This document shows, piece by piece, positions 1 to 7,048 of a stretch of DNA of 48,218 nucleotides. Every line of letters starts with the position of its first letter. Position 1 is the stretch's first letter. Below the pieces are notes generated by a model, which was not told the DNA's origin, searched no databases, and saw nothing but the letters and a program-made list of their open reading frames with translations. Source of the DNA: Hyphomicrobiaceae bacterium (GTDB lineage: Bacteria; Pseudomonadota; Alphaproteobacteria; Rhizobiales; Hyphomicrobiaceae); assembly GCA_023384095.1 (NCBI GenBank), contig JAHDXT010000028.1, forward strand, positions 1 through 48,218, in the 5' to 3' direction. A program made the position numbers and the translations under genes.

Positions 1-577
1 GCTCCACCCCACCCGCGCGGCTCCGCCGCGCCGCCCTCCCCGTCGAGGGGAGGGCGGCAGCGGCGCGCTCCGGCTCTCCTTCGTGGGCAGCCGTTCGGCG
101 AGCCGGCGCAGGGAAGCGGAGGACCGAGGCGCTGGGGGCGCCTCCCTCCGCCGGCTGCGCAGCCGCCTCGCGCCAGCTCCAGCCCTCCGGCGCCAGGGCG
201 ATGAAGATCTGGCCTTCGCCGTGGGCCACGACATCGTCCAGGAACAGCGTACACTGGCCCTTCTCCGCCCGCCGCTGACCGAGGGTGAGGAGGCGGCAGA
301 GGCGGCCATAGGCGGCGCGACTGGTCGGCAGGCACACCAGGCTCGGGGCGTCCTGAAGATCGAGCCGGACACCCACGATCAGCCTCAATCCGGAATCCTT
401 GGCCGCCGTATGGGCCCGCACGACGCCGGCGAGCGTATTGCGGTCCGTCACGGCGAGCGCGGAGAGGCCGAGCGCCTTGGCCTGGGCGACCAGCTCCTGC
501 GGATGCGAGCCGCCGCGCAGGAACGAGAAGTTGGTCGTGACCTGCAGCTCGGCATAGGCGTGTGCGGGAGGGGACAT
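1..577 (-). CDS. dnaE2: Error-prone DNA polymerase DnaE2, N-terminal part (runs off left edge)
   Basis: Partial CDS starting at ATG 577 and still open at base 1, so only about 192 residues are visible. The N-terminus reads [20 protein letters not shown], followed by the [17 protein letters not shown] segment; both are characteristic of the PHP domain of DnaE2, the C-family polymerase that performs damage-induced mutagenic synthesis with ImuA and ImuB. It follows imuB by only 11 bp, so the three genes form one minus-strand operon under the LexA site at 3070-3084. Similarity to DnaE2 holds to about residue 135 (ALAPEGW). After that the reading frame passes through low-complexity sequence and a palindromic repeat (15-57) that is not DnaE2-like. 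A short DnaE2-like string (LRRLAERLP) appears in a neighbouring frame, so a frameshift or repeat insertion is possible. Identity of the N-terminus is secure; whether the gene is intact cannot be decided here. Confidence 0.85.
   Translation of the reverse strand, partial: MSPPAHAYAELQVTTNFSFLRGGSHPQELVAQAKALGLSALAVTDRNTLAGVVRAHTAAKDSGLRLIVGVRLDLQDAPSLVCLPTSRAAYGRLCRLLTLGQRRAEKGQCTLFLDDVVAHGEGQIFIALAPEGWSWREAAAQPAEGGAPSASVLRFPAPARRTAAHEGEPERAAAALPSTGRAARRSRAGGVE
15..57. repeat. Two adjacent palindromes inside the dnaE2 frame
   Basis: Bases 15-31 form a 6-bp stem (GCGCGG/CCGCGC, 5-nt loop) and bases 31-57 form a perfect 11-bp stem (CCGCCCTCCCC/GGGGAGGGCGG, loop GTCGA). This composition is typical of the dispersed intergenic palindromes of high-GC alphaproteobacteria. 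Here it lies where the dnaE2 reading frame should continue. A related but not identical palindrome occurs at 42064-42087. Confidence 0.75.
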
Positions 578-588
578 GCCGGCGCTCC

Positions 589-2193
589 TCACCCGAACAG
601 CCCGTGCATGTACCAGACGGGCGGTCCAGCCTCGGGATCGCGATCGTAGAGCCCTTCGCGGAACACCCAGTACCGGGCGCCGCGATCGTCCTCGATCCGG
701 TAGTAGTCCCGCGGACACGGCGGCTTGGCAGGGTTCCCCAACGCACGCCACCACTCGGGCTCGATGCGCTCCGGCCCCTCGGCCCTGGCGACGGTGTGGC
801 TGACGCGCCGCCAGGTGAAGCGCGCCGGCGGGCCTTCCGGCACCTCGGCGAGAACCGTGATCGGCTCGGGTGGTGCGAAGAGGAGGGGCGGGCGAAGAGT
901 AAAGCCAAGTGGGCTGGGACTGACCTTGAACCGTTCCTTCCCGCTCAATGCAGGAACATGGACCTCGGCCCGTTCGGGGATGTGGCTGCCGTAAGGGGCG
1001 AGCCGGAACACGCGCTCCGCCCCGAGGCGGTTGGCGAGCCTGTCGATGAGGATCGCGGGATCGGCGCGCGCGTCCTGCTCCAGCCCGCCGCCGAGCGCCG
1101 CCTGCTCGGGATCGAGCGGCTCGAGGCTTGTTGCCGCGAGCGTCAGCGCGTCGATGCCGAACCCGGCATCGACGGCCGAAACCTTCGGCGCCAGGAGCTG
1201 CAGGAAATGACGGGGCTCGCGGCAGGACCTGCTGGTGCCGGCACGCGCCTCGGCCACGGTCCCATCGACGCGGTAGAGGCAGAGCCGCAAGCGGCGCGCG
1301 CCGTCGGCGGTCTGGCCGAGCATCCGGCTGAGATCCGCGGCAAGCTCCGCGACGGCGCTTTCGATCCCTTCCGAGGAAATCAGCGGCTCGGAGAAGATGC
1401 GGCGGGCGAGAGGCGGCGGGGCCTCGGCGAGCGCGCGCCTCGCCTCCGGCGCCCGCCCGAGAGCGGCATCGAGCCGGGCCAGCACCGCGCCGGCAAGACC
1501 GGCCGGACTCCTCGTCCGGCGGCGGCCAGTCCGAAGCTCCCGGAAGCGGCGGGCCAGCGCCGCGCGCGGAAGGTCGCAGAGCTGGCCGATGTGGCGCAAG
1601 CCGAGCCGCTTCAGCAGCAGCACGGCATCGTCCTCCAGGCCGAGCGCTTCCACGGGGAGGCCGGCGAGCGCGTCCTGCATCCGGCCGGCGGGCGCAATGG
1701 CAAAGCCCTCTTTGCCAACCGGGGCGAACCGGGCCAGCGCAGCGGCCGCGAGGGTCGTATCGGCGAGGCCGGCGCGGACGGTCAGCCCGAACGCGCGGAG
1801 GCGGCCCGCGAGATCGCCCATCAGCCGGTGCTCGCCGCCGAAAAGATGGGGCACGCCAGTGACGTCGATCCAGAGACCCTTGTCTCCATCGCTGTTCCGG
1901 GCCGGGCCGTAGCGTCCGCTCCAACGGATGAGGGCGACAAGCGCGGCCTGGTCCTTGTCCCGCTCGATCTTGCGCGTCAGGAGGCCTGGAAAAATCGCCC
2001 TGGCATCCGAAAGGGACTGCCCCGGGCGAATGCTTTCGGCGCGTGCCAGCAGGTTGACGGCGACGACGACGATGCCATGCGGGCCCGCTTCGACGAGCGC
2101 GAGCGGGCGGTCATCGGGCGCCGCGTCCGGATCTGCACGCCGCATCCGCTCGATCGGCCATGCCGGGAGCCAGACGGAAGCAAAGCGCCTCAT
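589..2193 (-). CDS. imuB: ImuB, Y-family-like translesion polymerase accessory protein
   Basis: 534 residues. ImuB is an inactive Y-family polymerase homologue that links ImuA and DnaE2 to the beta clamp. The chosen start (ATG 2193, [16 protein letters not shown]) matches the family's usual beginning; an open frame extends further upstream to 2421 but is only overlap with imuA. A Y-family palm/finger region follows ([19 protein letters not shown], then [20 protein letters not shown]), then a little-finger-like region and a long C-terminal tail ending in the WYMHGLFG segment often seen in this family. The start overlaps the imuA 3' end by 83 bp and the stop lies 11 bp before dnaE2, consistent with translational coupling. 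Regulation by LexA is inferred from the box upstream of imuA. Confidence 0.9.
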   Translation of the reverse strand: MRRFASVWLPAWPIERMRRADPDAAPDDRPLALVEAGPHGIVVVAVNLLARAESIRPGQSLSDARAIFPGLLTRKIERDKDQAALVALIRWSGRYGPARNSDGDKGLWIDVTGVPHLFGGEHRLMGDLAGRLRAFGLTVRAGLADTTLAAAALARFAPVGKEGFAIAPAGRMQDALAGLPVEALGLEDDAVLLLKRLGLRHIGQLCDLPRAALARRFRELRTGRRRTRSPAGLAGAVLARLDAALGRAPEARRALAEAPPPLARRIFSEPLISSEGIESAVAELAADLSRMLGQTADGARRLRLCLYRVDGTVAEARAGTSRSCREPRHFLQLLAPKVSAVDAGFGIDALTLAATSLEPLDPEQAALGGGLEQDARADPAILIDRLANRLGAERVFRLAPYGSHIPERAEVHVPALSGKERFKVSPSPLGFTLRPPLLFAPPEPITVLAEVPEGPPARFTWRRVSHTVARAEGPERIEPEWWRALGNPAKPPCPRDYYRIEDDRGARYWVFREGLYDRDPEAGPPVWYMHGLFG

Positions 2194-3043
2194 CACACCA
2201 CTCCAAACTGAAGGAGGCTGTCGCGGCCGAAAGCGGCTGCGCGCGGCAGCGCTCGAGGTCGACCATGAATCGGGGAGCACCTGGGGCCTGCTCATCGAGG
2301 GGATGCGGCGCGCTCGGGGCCGGCCCGACCCGCCAGCGGGTCGCCGTTGCAGCCGTCGCCTCGGCTCGGGGATGGGTGAGAAGGAGGCAGGGCGAGCGGT
2401 GCGCGGCAGCCGCCAGGGCAAGGCGGCGGGCCGGCGTCAGCGCGACCGCATCGAGCACGCCCAGCACGAGCGCCAGGCTCCCCGATCTCAACCCCTCCTC
2501 CACGGCCCACAGCGTGTCTGCCGCATTGGCCGCCTCGACGATGACGAGACGGTCGGGTGCGAGGTCCAGGGTGCACAGCCCCGGGCCGTAGAGGCCGCCG
2601 AGCTCGCTGGCCAGAGCGGCAGGCCGGCAGCAAAGGATGGGGCCCGGCGCGCGGCGGCGGATGCCGAGAGCCAATGAGAAGACGAGCGCTGCGGCCCAAG
2701 CCGCCGCCCAGCTTGCGCCCAGCTCCCCGGCTGCGGGCTTCACCTCGTGCACGCCGCCGATCTCGAGGCCGTCAGGACCGAGCAGGGCGTCCACCTCATC
2801 AGCACCGAGCCGCCAGGGCGGACCGACCCGACCTGCGAGCCGCTGTGACCGGGCAGCTTCGTCCTCCGGGCCTGCATGGGAGGCCTGTCCAGCCCTGCCG
2901 CCGCCGGCGTCCGCGGCGAGCTCGATCCTGCGGATCCGCGCCCGCAGGCTGTCGAGCTTCTGCTGCCGCAGGGCCGCAGCAGCCTGCGGCAGACCGGAGG
3001 TCGGAACGGAAGAAACCCAAAGCTCGACAGGAGCCTGAACCAT
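2111..3043 (-). CDS. imuA: ImuA, RecA/SulA-like SOS mutagenesis protein
   Basis: 310 residues, first gene of the imuA-imuB-dnaE2 cassette. ImuA proteins are short RecA-fold relatives needed for DnaE2-dependent mutagenesis. Visible features are the N-terminal helix LRQQKLDSLRARIRRIE, a segment with GGVHEVKPAAGELGASWAAA in the place of the RecA-like nucleotide-binding region, and the strand/helix stretch LVIVEAANAADTLWAVEEGL. No intact Walker A (GxxxxGKT) can be seen, as expected for ImuA. Start ATG 3043 lies 26 bp from a perfect GTTC-N7-GTTC box. The C-terminal 27 codons overlap imuB. Confidence 0.85.
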   Translation of the reverse strand: MVQAPVELWVSSVPTSGLPQAAAALRQQKLDSLRARIRRIELAADAGGGRAGQASHAGPEDEAARSQRLAGRVGPPWRLGADEVDALLGPDGLEIGGVHEVKPAAGELGASWAAAWAAALVFSLALGIRRRAPGPILCCRPAALASELGGLYGPGLCTLDLAPDRLVIVEAANAADTLWAVEEGLRSGSLALVLGVLDAVALTPARRLALAAAAHRSPCLLLTHPRAEATAATATRWRVGPAPSAPHPLDEQAPGAPRFMVDLERCRAQPLSAATASFSLEWCDEALCFRLAPGMADRADAACRSGRGAR

Positions 3044-3069
3044 GGCGAGCGACCGTAGCGTTAACCGTT

Positions 3070-3084
3070 GTTCTTGTTATGTTC
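3070..3084 (-). promoter_or_regulatory. LexA (SOS) box of imuA-imuB-dnaE2
   Basis: GTTCTTGTTATGTTC is an exact match to GTTC-N7-GTTC, the direct-repeat SOS operator used by alphaproteobacterial LexA. It sits 26 bp upstream of the imuA start. The location before a known SOS cassette makes the assignment strong. Confidence 0.9.
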
Positions 3085-3389
3085 TAATGCATTGCGCCCA
3101 GATCGTCAACGCCCTCCGGGCGCACGCCTCGGCACCTGCGGCGTGATCGCCGCCAGCACCGCTCACTGACGATCAGAGATCCGAGCCATGTGTGCGATCC
3201 GCACGGCGCCATCGCCGTCGGCATCCGTCCCCACGCGCACAATCTTGACCATACTGTGACTTTCATGTGCCGGTTTTGGGAACGAAACTGCTGTATAGGA
3301 ACTCTCCATCATGTCTCGATCGAGCAAGGTACCGGGTGGCGCGAGCCTTCTGCCGGATCGTCACGGGCCTTGAGCCCATGGAGCACGAA
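3085..3389. other. Intergenic region between imuA and the L,D-transpeptidase
   Basis: About 300 bp between divergent genes. No coding sequence could be recognised on either strand. It should contain the ldt promoter, but no unambiguous -35/-10 pair was identified. Confidence 0.5.
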
Positions 3390-4064
3390 ATGATCCTACG
3401 TAAGATCATGAGCCGGATTGCCGTCACCGCAATTGTGGGCATGCTGCCTGCAACCGCCGTCCTGGCAGCTCCCGGCGACACCCAGTCGGGCTCCCTGTGG
3501 GGAGGCACCTCGGAATGGGGCGGCGGCCGTCAGGCCATAGCCTTGAGCTCCAAATACGGCACGGGCCAGATCATCGTCAGCTTCGGCGACCGGCGGCTCT
3601 ATCTCGTGACGGGCCCCGGCAAGGCGATCAGCTATCCCATCGCCATCCCGCGCGAGCAGAGCCGCTGGCAGGGGGTCACCAACGTCTCGATGAAGCGCGA
3701 GAACCCGTCCTGGACGCCCACGCCCGAGATGCTGCGCGAGAATCCGCGGCTGCCGAGCTGGGTTCCGGGCGGCCATCCGATGAACCCGCTGGGTGTGCGC
3801 GCCCTCTATCTCGGATCGAGCACCTACCGCATCCACGGCACCGACGCGCCCTGGACGATCGGCCAGGCGGTCTCGAAGGGCTGCATCCGTATGTACAATC
3901 AGGACGTGCTCGACCTTTACCCGCGCGTGTCCGTCGGAGCCAAGGTGACCGTCACGTGGCAGCGCCTCGGCGCCAACGCCATGGCGGAAGACCCGGAGGA
4001 CGAGCCGCAGAAGCGCAGGACGGCCCGCCGCTCCCAGGGGCCGAGCACGGCAGCTACCGAATAG
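3390..4064 (+). CDS. Secreted L,D-transpeptidase (YkuD family)
   Basis: 224 residues. The protein cross-links or modifies peptidoglycan through an L,D-transpeptidase (YkuD) domain. Residues 1-27 form a signal peptide (hydrophobic core AVTAIVGMLPATAVLA). The catalytic signature is present: HGTDAPWTIG starting at His149 and SKGCIRM with Cys165 as nucleophile. The segment WTPTPEMLRENPRLPSWVPG is the usual insertion of the ErfK/YbiS-type enzymes. Start ATG 3390 is preferred because GGAG lies 6 bp upstream; an in-frame ATG at 3378 and a longer frame to 3267 have no better signal. The last 25 residues are charged and low complexity. Convergent with znuA. Confidence 0.9.
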   Translation: MILRKIMSRIAVTAIVGMLPATAVLAAPGDTQSGSLWGGTSEWGGGRQAIALSSKYGTGQIIVSFGDRRLYLVTGPGKAISYPIAIPREQSRWQGVTNVSMKRENPSWTPTPEMLRENPRLPSWVPGGHPMNPLGVRALYLGSSTYRIHGTDAPWTIGQAVSKGCIRMYNQDVLDLYPRVSVGAKVTVTWQRLGANAMAEDPEDEPQKRRTARRSQGPSTAATE

Positions 4065-4088
4065 ACGCGGCTGCCGCAACGCCGCCGC

Positions 4089-5015
4089 CTATGGGTCGGC
4101 GAGGCACGCCTTCAAGTCTCTCGCCAGATTGCGCATCAGCCTCTGGTAGAGGTCGGGTCCGGGGGCGAGCGTGACGCCCTCGGGATCGAGCGTGCCAGCC
4201 CGGGCCGCCGTGCCCTCGACGACCGCCGAAATCGCCCGCGCGTCGACGTGCGGCTCGGCGAAGACGCACAGCACTTCCGCACCGGCAATCTTCCTGCGCA
4301 ACTCCTGCAGCCGCTTGCCGCCCGGCGGAAGATCGGGGCCGGCCGTCACCGAGCCGACAGCGGAGAGGCCGTAGCGCCGCTCGAGGTACTGGTAGGCATC
4401 GTGGTGGACGATGAAGGGCTTGCCGGAGAGCGGCGCCAGCTCGCGCGCCAGCTCGCTCGAAAGCGCGGCGATCCTGGCAATCTCGGACTCGGCGTTGGCG
4501 TTGATGGCGGCGGCCTTGTCTGGCGCCAGTCCGGCGAGCACGCCGGCAATGTGAGCCACCATCGCGCGGGCGTTGTCCGGGTCGAGCCAGACGTGCGGAT
4601 CATACGCGGGTGCGTGACCGCGATTGCCGCCGTGCCCGCGGTGAGCGTCGAAGGCCCCGGCCTCCCGCCGCTCGAGCAGCTTCAGGCCAGGCGTCTCCGC
4701 GAGGCTGACGACCCGGACGGAGCTCGGCAGCGAGCCTACCACCTTGCCCGTGAACGGCTCCATTTCCTCCGAAACCCGGAACAGGACATCGGCGCCTTGC
4801 ACCTTGCGGGCGTCCGAGGGCTTCATCGCGTAGGAGTGCGGCGAAGCCTGTCCATCGACGAGCAGACCGGGGGTGCCGATCCCGGCCATGACGCTGGAGA
4901 CGAGGGCGTGGATCGGCTTGCTCGTGACGACGACGTCGAGATCGGCCAGCGCCGCTCCGGGGAAGAGCAGGAGCCCGGCAGCAGCCAGCAGGGGCAGGTT
5001 GCGAATTGCGGTCAT
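4089..5015 (-). CDS. znuA: Zinc ABC transporter periplasmic binding protein ZnuA
   Basis: 308 residues from ATG 5015; the frame extends to a TTG at 5066 but that would bury the signal peptide. The N-terminus (MTAIRNLPLLAAAGLLLFPG) is a Sec signal. The A-I cluster family of metal-binding proteins is recognised by the ligand His in SKPIHALVSSVM, the PHSYAMKPSDARKV segment, a short His-rich loop (HRGHGGNRGH) just before DPHVWLDP, then FIVHHDAYQYLERRYG and a final FAEPHVDAR. It delivers periplasmic Zn2+ to a ZnuBC permease. No znuB or znuC is adjacent: ldt lies downstream on the opposite strand. A Zur-like operator lies 64 bp upstream. Confidence 0.9.
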   Translation of the reverse strand: MTAIRNLPLLAAAGLLLFPGAALADLDVVVTSKPIHALVSSVMAGIGTPGLLVDGQASPHSYAMKPSDARKVQGADVLFRVSEEMEPFTGKVVGSLPSSVRVVSLAETPGLKLLERREAGAFDAHRGHGGNRGHAPAYDPHVWLDPDNARAMVAHIAGVLAGLAPDKAAAINANAESEIARIAALSSELARELAPLSGKPFIVHHDAYQYLERRYGLSAVGSVTAGPDLPPGGKRLQELRRKIAGAEVLCVFAEPHVDARAISAVVEGTAARAGTLDPEGVTLAPGPDLYQRLMRNLARDLKACLADP

Positions 5016-5078
5016 CGCGTCAGCAAAAGTCTCCCGAACGCTGCGTCGGCCGTCGAGCTCGGCCAAGTGCAGACTGAC

Positions 5079-5096
5079 GATATAACATTACATATC
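5079..5096 (-). promoter_or_regulatory. Zur-like operator upstream of znuA
   Basis: GATATAACATTACATATC is an AT-rich imperfect dyad (GATAT/ATATC arms) in otherwise GC-rich DNA, at the promoter position of znuA. It resembles the alphaproteobacterial Zur operators with TGTTATA-like half-sites. Assignment rests on the palindrome plus the target gene. Confidence 0.65.
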
Positions 5097-5155
5097 CGGC
5101 GAGAAGCGGCCCCGCCAGCCCGAGCCGGCGACCCATGCGGGCATGAGGTCCTGAT

Positions 5156-5169
5156 CCGAGCCGGCTCGG
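5156..5169. terminator. Perfect palindrome just after the 163-aa unknown gene
   Basis: CCGAGCCGGCTCGG is a perfect 14-bp palindrome lying immediately after the stop codon at 5171. It could form a hairpin ending the S8/rSAM operon transcript, but it has no clear U-tract, so terminator function is only suggested. Confidence 0.35.
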
Positions 5170-5170
5170 C

Positions 5171-5662
5171 CTACTTTCCGACCGTCGGAGCCGCAAATCT
5201 GGCGCGCCCGATAATCTCGGTCCGCATGGCCGGCCGGGGCGCGATGAGCGCCATGAGGGACTTCAGATCCGGACGGGGCTGGCTGACGAGGTCGTTGAGC
5301 TCTTTCAGCTTGCCGAGGTCGTTCAGACCCCAGACAGTACGGTATTCGAAATCCGGCGCCGCGGACGACACGCTCACGGCAAAGGTGCCGAAGTATCTGA
5401 CCCCGGTCGACGGGTTGGGCAGGTTGTTCGGATTGCCCTCGAATCTGGCGACGAGCCCTGCGAATTCAGTGCGCTCGGCCGGCTCTACCGTATAGAACCA
5501 GACGACCAGGAATGGTGGCATCGGGTCCCCGACGTCGCCTTGCGGCGAGTACCCGAAGGTCGCGCCCGAACGGACATCGGGCGTCAGGACGGCCACTGCC
5601 GGCGCCGAGGCCCGGTCGCCGATCAAAGCTGCGATCTGGTTCAAGTCGTCGTTGCTAGCCAT
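5171..5662 (-). CDS. Unknown 163-residue protein, last gene of the S8/radical-SAM cassette
   Basis: Not recognised. Start ATG 5662 has a strong GGAGGGG Shine-Dalgarno; a GTG at 5674 is in frame but overlaps that signal. It overlaps the stop of the PqqD-like gene by 8 bp, so it is very probably co-translated with it. The protein has no signal peptide, no membrane segment and no cysteine. Residues 1-50 are Ala/Gly/Pro-rich and probably flexible (DDLNQIAALIGDRASAPAVA). Residues about 51-150 look like one compact alpha/beta domain (FLVVWFYTVEPAERTEF, then VRYFGTFAVSVSS and FEYRTVWGLNDLGKLKEL), with a pattern reminiscent of ferredoxin-like dimeric alpha-beta barrels. It could be the substrate of the modifying enzymes or an accessory protein. 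Length is large for a RiPP precursor. Confidence 0.7.
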   Translation of the reverse strand: MASNDDLNQIAALIGDRASAPAVAVLTPDVRSGATFGYSPQGDVGDPMPPFLVVWFYTVEPAERTEFAGLVARFEGNPNNLPNPSTGVRYFGTFAVSVSSAAPDFEYRTVWGLNDLGKLKELNDLVSQPRPDLKSLMALIAPRPAMRTEIIGRARFAAPTVGK

Positions 5663-5996
5663 CGTCCCCTCCACTTGTCCGGGCGGGATCAGTCCCGTCC
5701 GGCTCCGCCAGAATCAAATCGTGCTCGGCGAGCGCGCGAAGCCCCATCTGCGCGTCCCTGCTCCCGGTCTGACGGTCGCTGCCGTGCAGGAGCTCGAGAT
5801 ACGAGGCTTCGATATCGCCGACCCTAGATCCGTCGCACAGCCTCAATAGCAGCCAGCCGCTCGCGTTCAGCGAGATGATCCTCGCCGGGCGCGGCCGGTA
5901 GACCATGCACATGCCGAGCTCGAGGATCGGTCGCATGACCAGATCGCGCCGCTGCCGGACGCGCTCATCCGGGCAAAGCCGTGAGATCGATGCCAT
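5655..5996 (-). CDS. PqqD-like peptide-binding (RRE-type) protein
   Basis: 113 residues. The central part, MVYRPRPARIISLNASGWLL followed by LRLCDGSRVGDI, has the PqqD pattern: a beta strand, then LN-x(5)-hydrophobic, then L-x-DG-x(3)-I. PqqD proteins are winged-helix-like domains that bind the leader of a peptide substrate and present it to a radical SAM enzyme. The C-terminal 30 residues are acidic and unstructured. The start at 5996 overlaps the radical SAM stop by 32 bp; an internal ATG at 5936 would shorten the first strand and is less likely. Tight packing with the radical SAM gene supports the functional pairing. Confidence 0.75.
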   Translation of the reverse strand: MASISRLCPDERVRQRRDLVMRPILELGMCMVYRPRPARIISLNASGWLLLRLCDGSRVGDIEASYLELLHGSDRQTGSRDAQMGLRALAEHDLILAEPDGTDPARTSGGDDG

Positions 5997-7017
5997 CGTT
6001 CAGCTCCACGTCGAACGGATCGGGCGCGTCGAAACGGCCATGAAACGCGTACGCAGTCGAGCGGCAGCCGCCGTGAGAGCCCTGGCTCGAGGCGCACTCC
6101 CTGCAGCTCCGCTCGACCACGCCCGAGCGCAGCGCTACCGCCTGGGCATTGTTCCACGTCGCCAGAAAAGGCATGCCGCGGACGTTGCCGAAATTCACGT
6201 ACTCGCGCAGGTATGCGCATCCGATCGAATCGCCGAAGGCGTTGATCGCTGACATCTGCCAGCAGCAGTTTGCGTTTCGCGGGTGCCACGACTGCATTAT
6301 CCTGACGGAAGTCGGCGGCCGGAGATCGTCGAGCGCCTTCGTCATTTCGGAAAGACTCAACGCCAGCTCGCTCCACTGCTCCTTCACGCGGCCCAGCGGG
6401 TAGAGACGGAGGATGCCCGCCGTGCGCACGCCCAGTTGCCCGGCAAGCTCGACGTAACTCTGCAGCTCCGCCACGTTGCGCCGGTTCAGGATGAAGAGCA
6501 TCTGGGTCTCGATGCCCGCCTCGAGCAGGCTCTGGATGCCTCGCAGCGAGCGCTCGTGGCTCCCCGGAACACCGGTCAATCCATCATGCACCGCGGCCGT
6601 GGCGCCCCAGAGGTCCACCAGCACGATGCCGACGTCGATCTCCTTCAGGCGCCGGGCGAGCGGCCGGTCGATCAGCGTGCCGTTGGTGCGCACCATCGTG
6701 AACATGCGGTGTGTGTTGTCCGCCAGCAGGTCGACGAAACCGCTCTTCAGGAACGGCTCGCCCCCTTCGATGTAGAGCCAGATGACCCCGCATGCCGCAA
6801 GATCATCGATGATGCTCCGCCATTCCTCGTCCGTCAGCTCGCGGCGCGGCTTCGGCAGCTTGCAGTCGCCGTAGCACAGGCGGCAGTCGAGATTGCACTG
6901 CTCGGTGATCACCAGCGTCGTCTTGACCGGCCGCTCCAGCGGGCGTGGCGGCACCTGCTGCAGAGGCTCGAGGCAAGCGCCGGTGGGCGGGGCAAAGAAG
7001 GCTGCGGCTGGGTTCAT
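5965..7017 (-). CDS. Radical SAM/SPASM-type peptide- or protein-modifying enzyme
   Basis: 350 residues. The cluster motif CNLDCRLC (Cys41, Cys45, Cys48) follows TTLVITEQ and binds the SAM-cleaving 4Fe-4S cluster; GGEP at residues 85-88 and VRTNGTLI are the usual SAM-binding elements. The C-terminal part carries further cysteines (Cys251, Cys252, Cys267, then Cys305, Cys308 and Cys318 in CRECASSQGSHGGC) spaced as in SPASM auxiliary-cluster domains. Such enzymes (PqqE, AlbA, anSME and maturases of RiPPs) modify peptide or protein substrates. It lies 31 bp after the S8 peptidase and overlaps the PqqD-like gene. The reaction catalysed cannot be deduced from sequence. Confidence 0.85.
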   Translation of the reverse strand: MNPAAAFFAPPTGACLEPLQQVPPRPLERPVKTTLVITEQCNLDCRLCYGDCKLPKPRRELTDEEWRSIIDDLAACGVIWLYIEGGEPFLKSGFVDLLADNTHRMFTMVRTNGTLIDRPLARRLKEIDVGIVLVDLWGATAAVHDGLTGVPGSHERSLRGIQSLLEAGIETQMLFILNRRNVAELQSYVELAGQLGVRTAGILRLYPLGRVKEQWSELALSLSEMTKALDDLRPPTSVRIMQSWHPRNANCCWQMSAINAFGDSIGCAYLREYVNFGNVRGMPFLATWNNAQAVALRSGVVERSCRECASSQGSHGGCRSTAYAFHGRFDAPDPFDVELNDGIDLTALPG

Positions 7018-7048
7018 CGGTGCTCTTGCCAGTCCACGTTTTTCGCGC

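Noticed and set aside
562-2211. 549-aa plus-strand ORF opposite imuB
   Set aside because: High-GC shadow frame: imuB on the other strand has clear family motifs and the plus-strand translation is Arg/Ala/Gly-rich without domains.
5088-5144. 18-codon minus-strand ORF (MPAWVAGSGWRGRFSPDM) after the 163-aa gene, considered as a RiPP precursor
   Set aside because: It overlaps the Zur-like operator, has only a weak ribosome-binding site and no leader; more likely chance.
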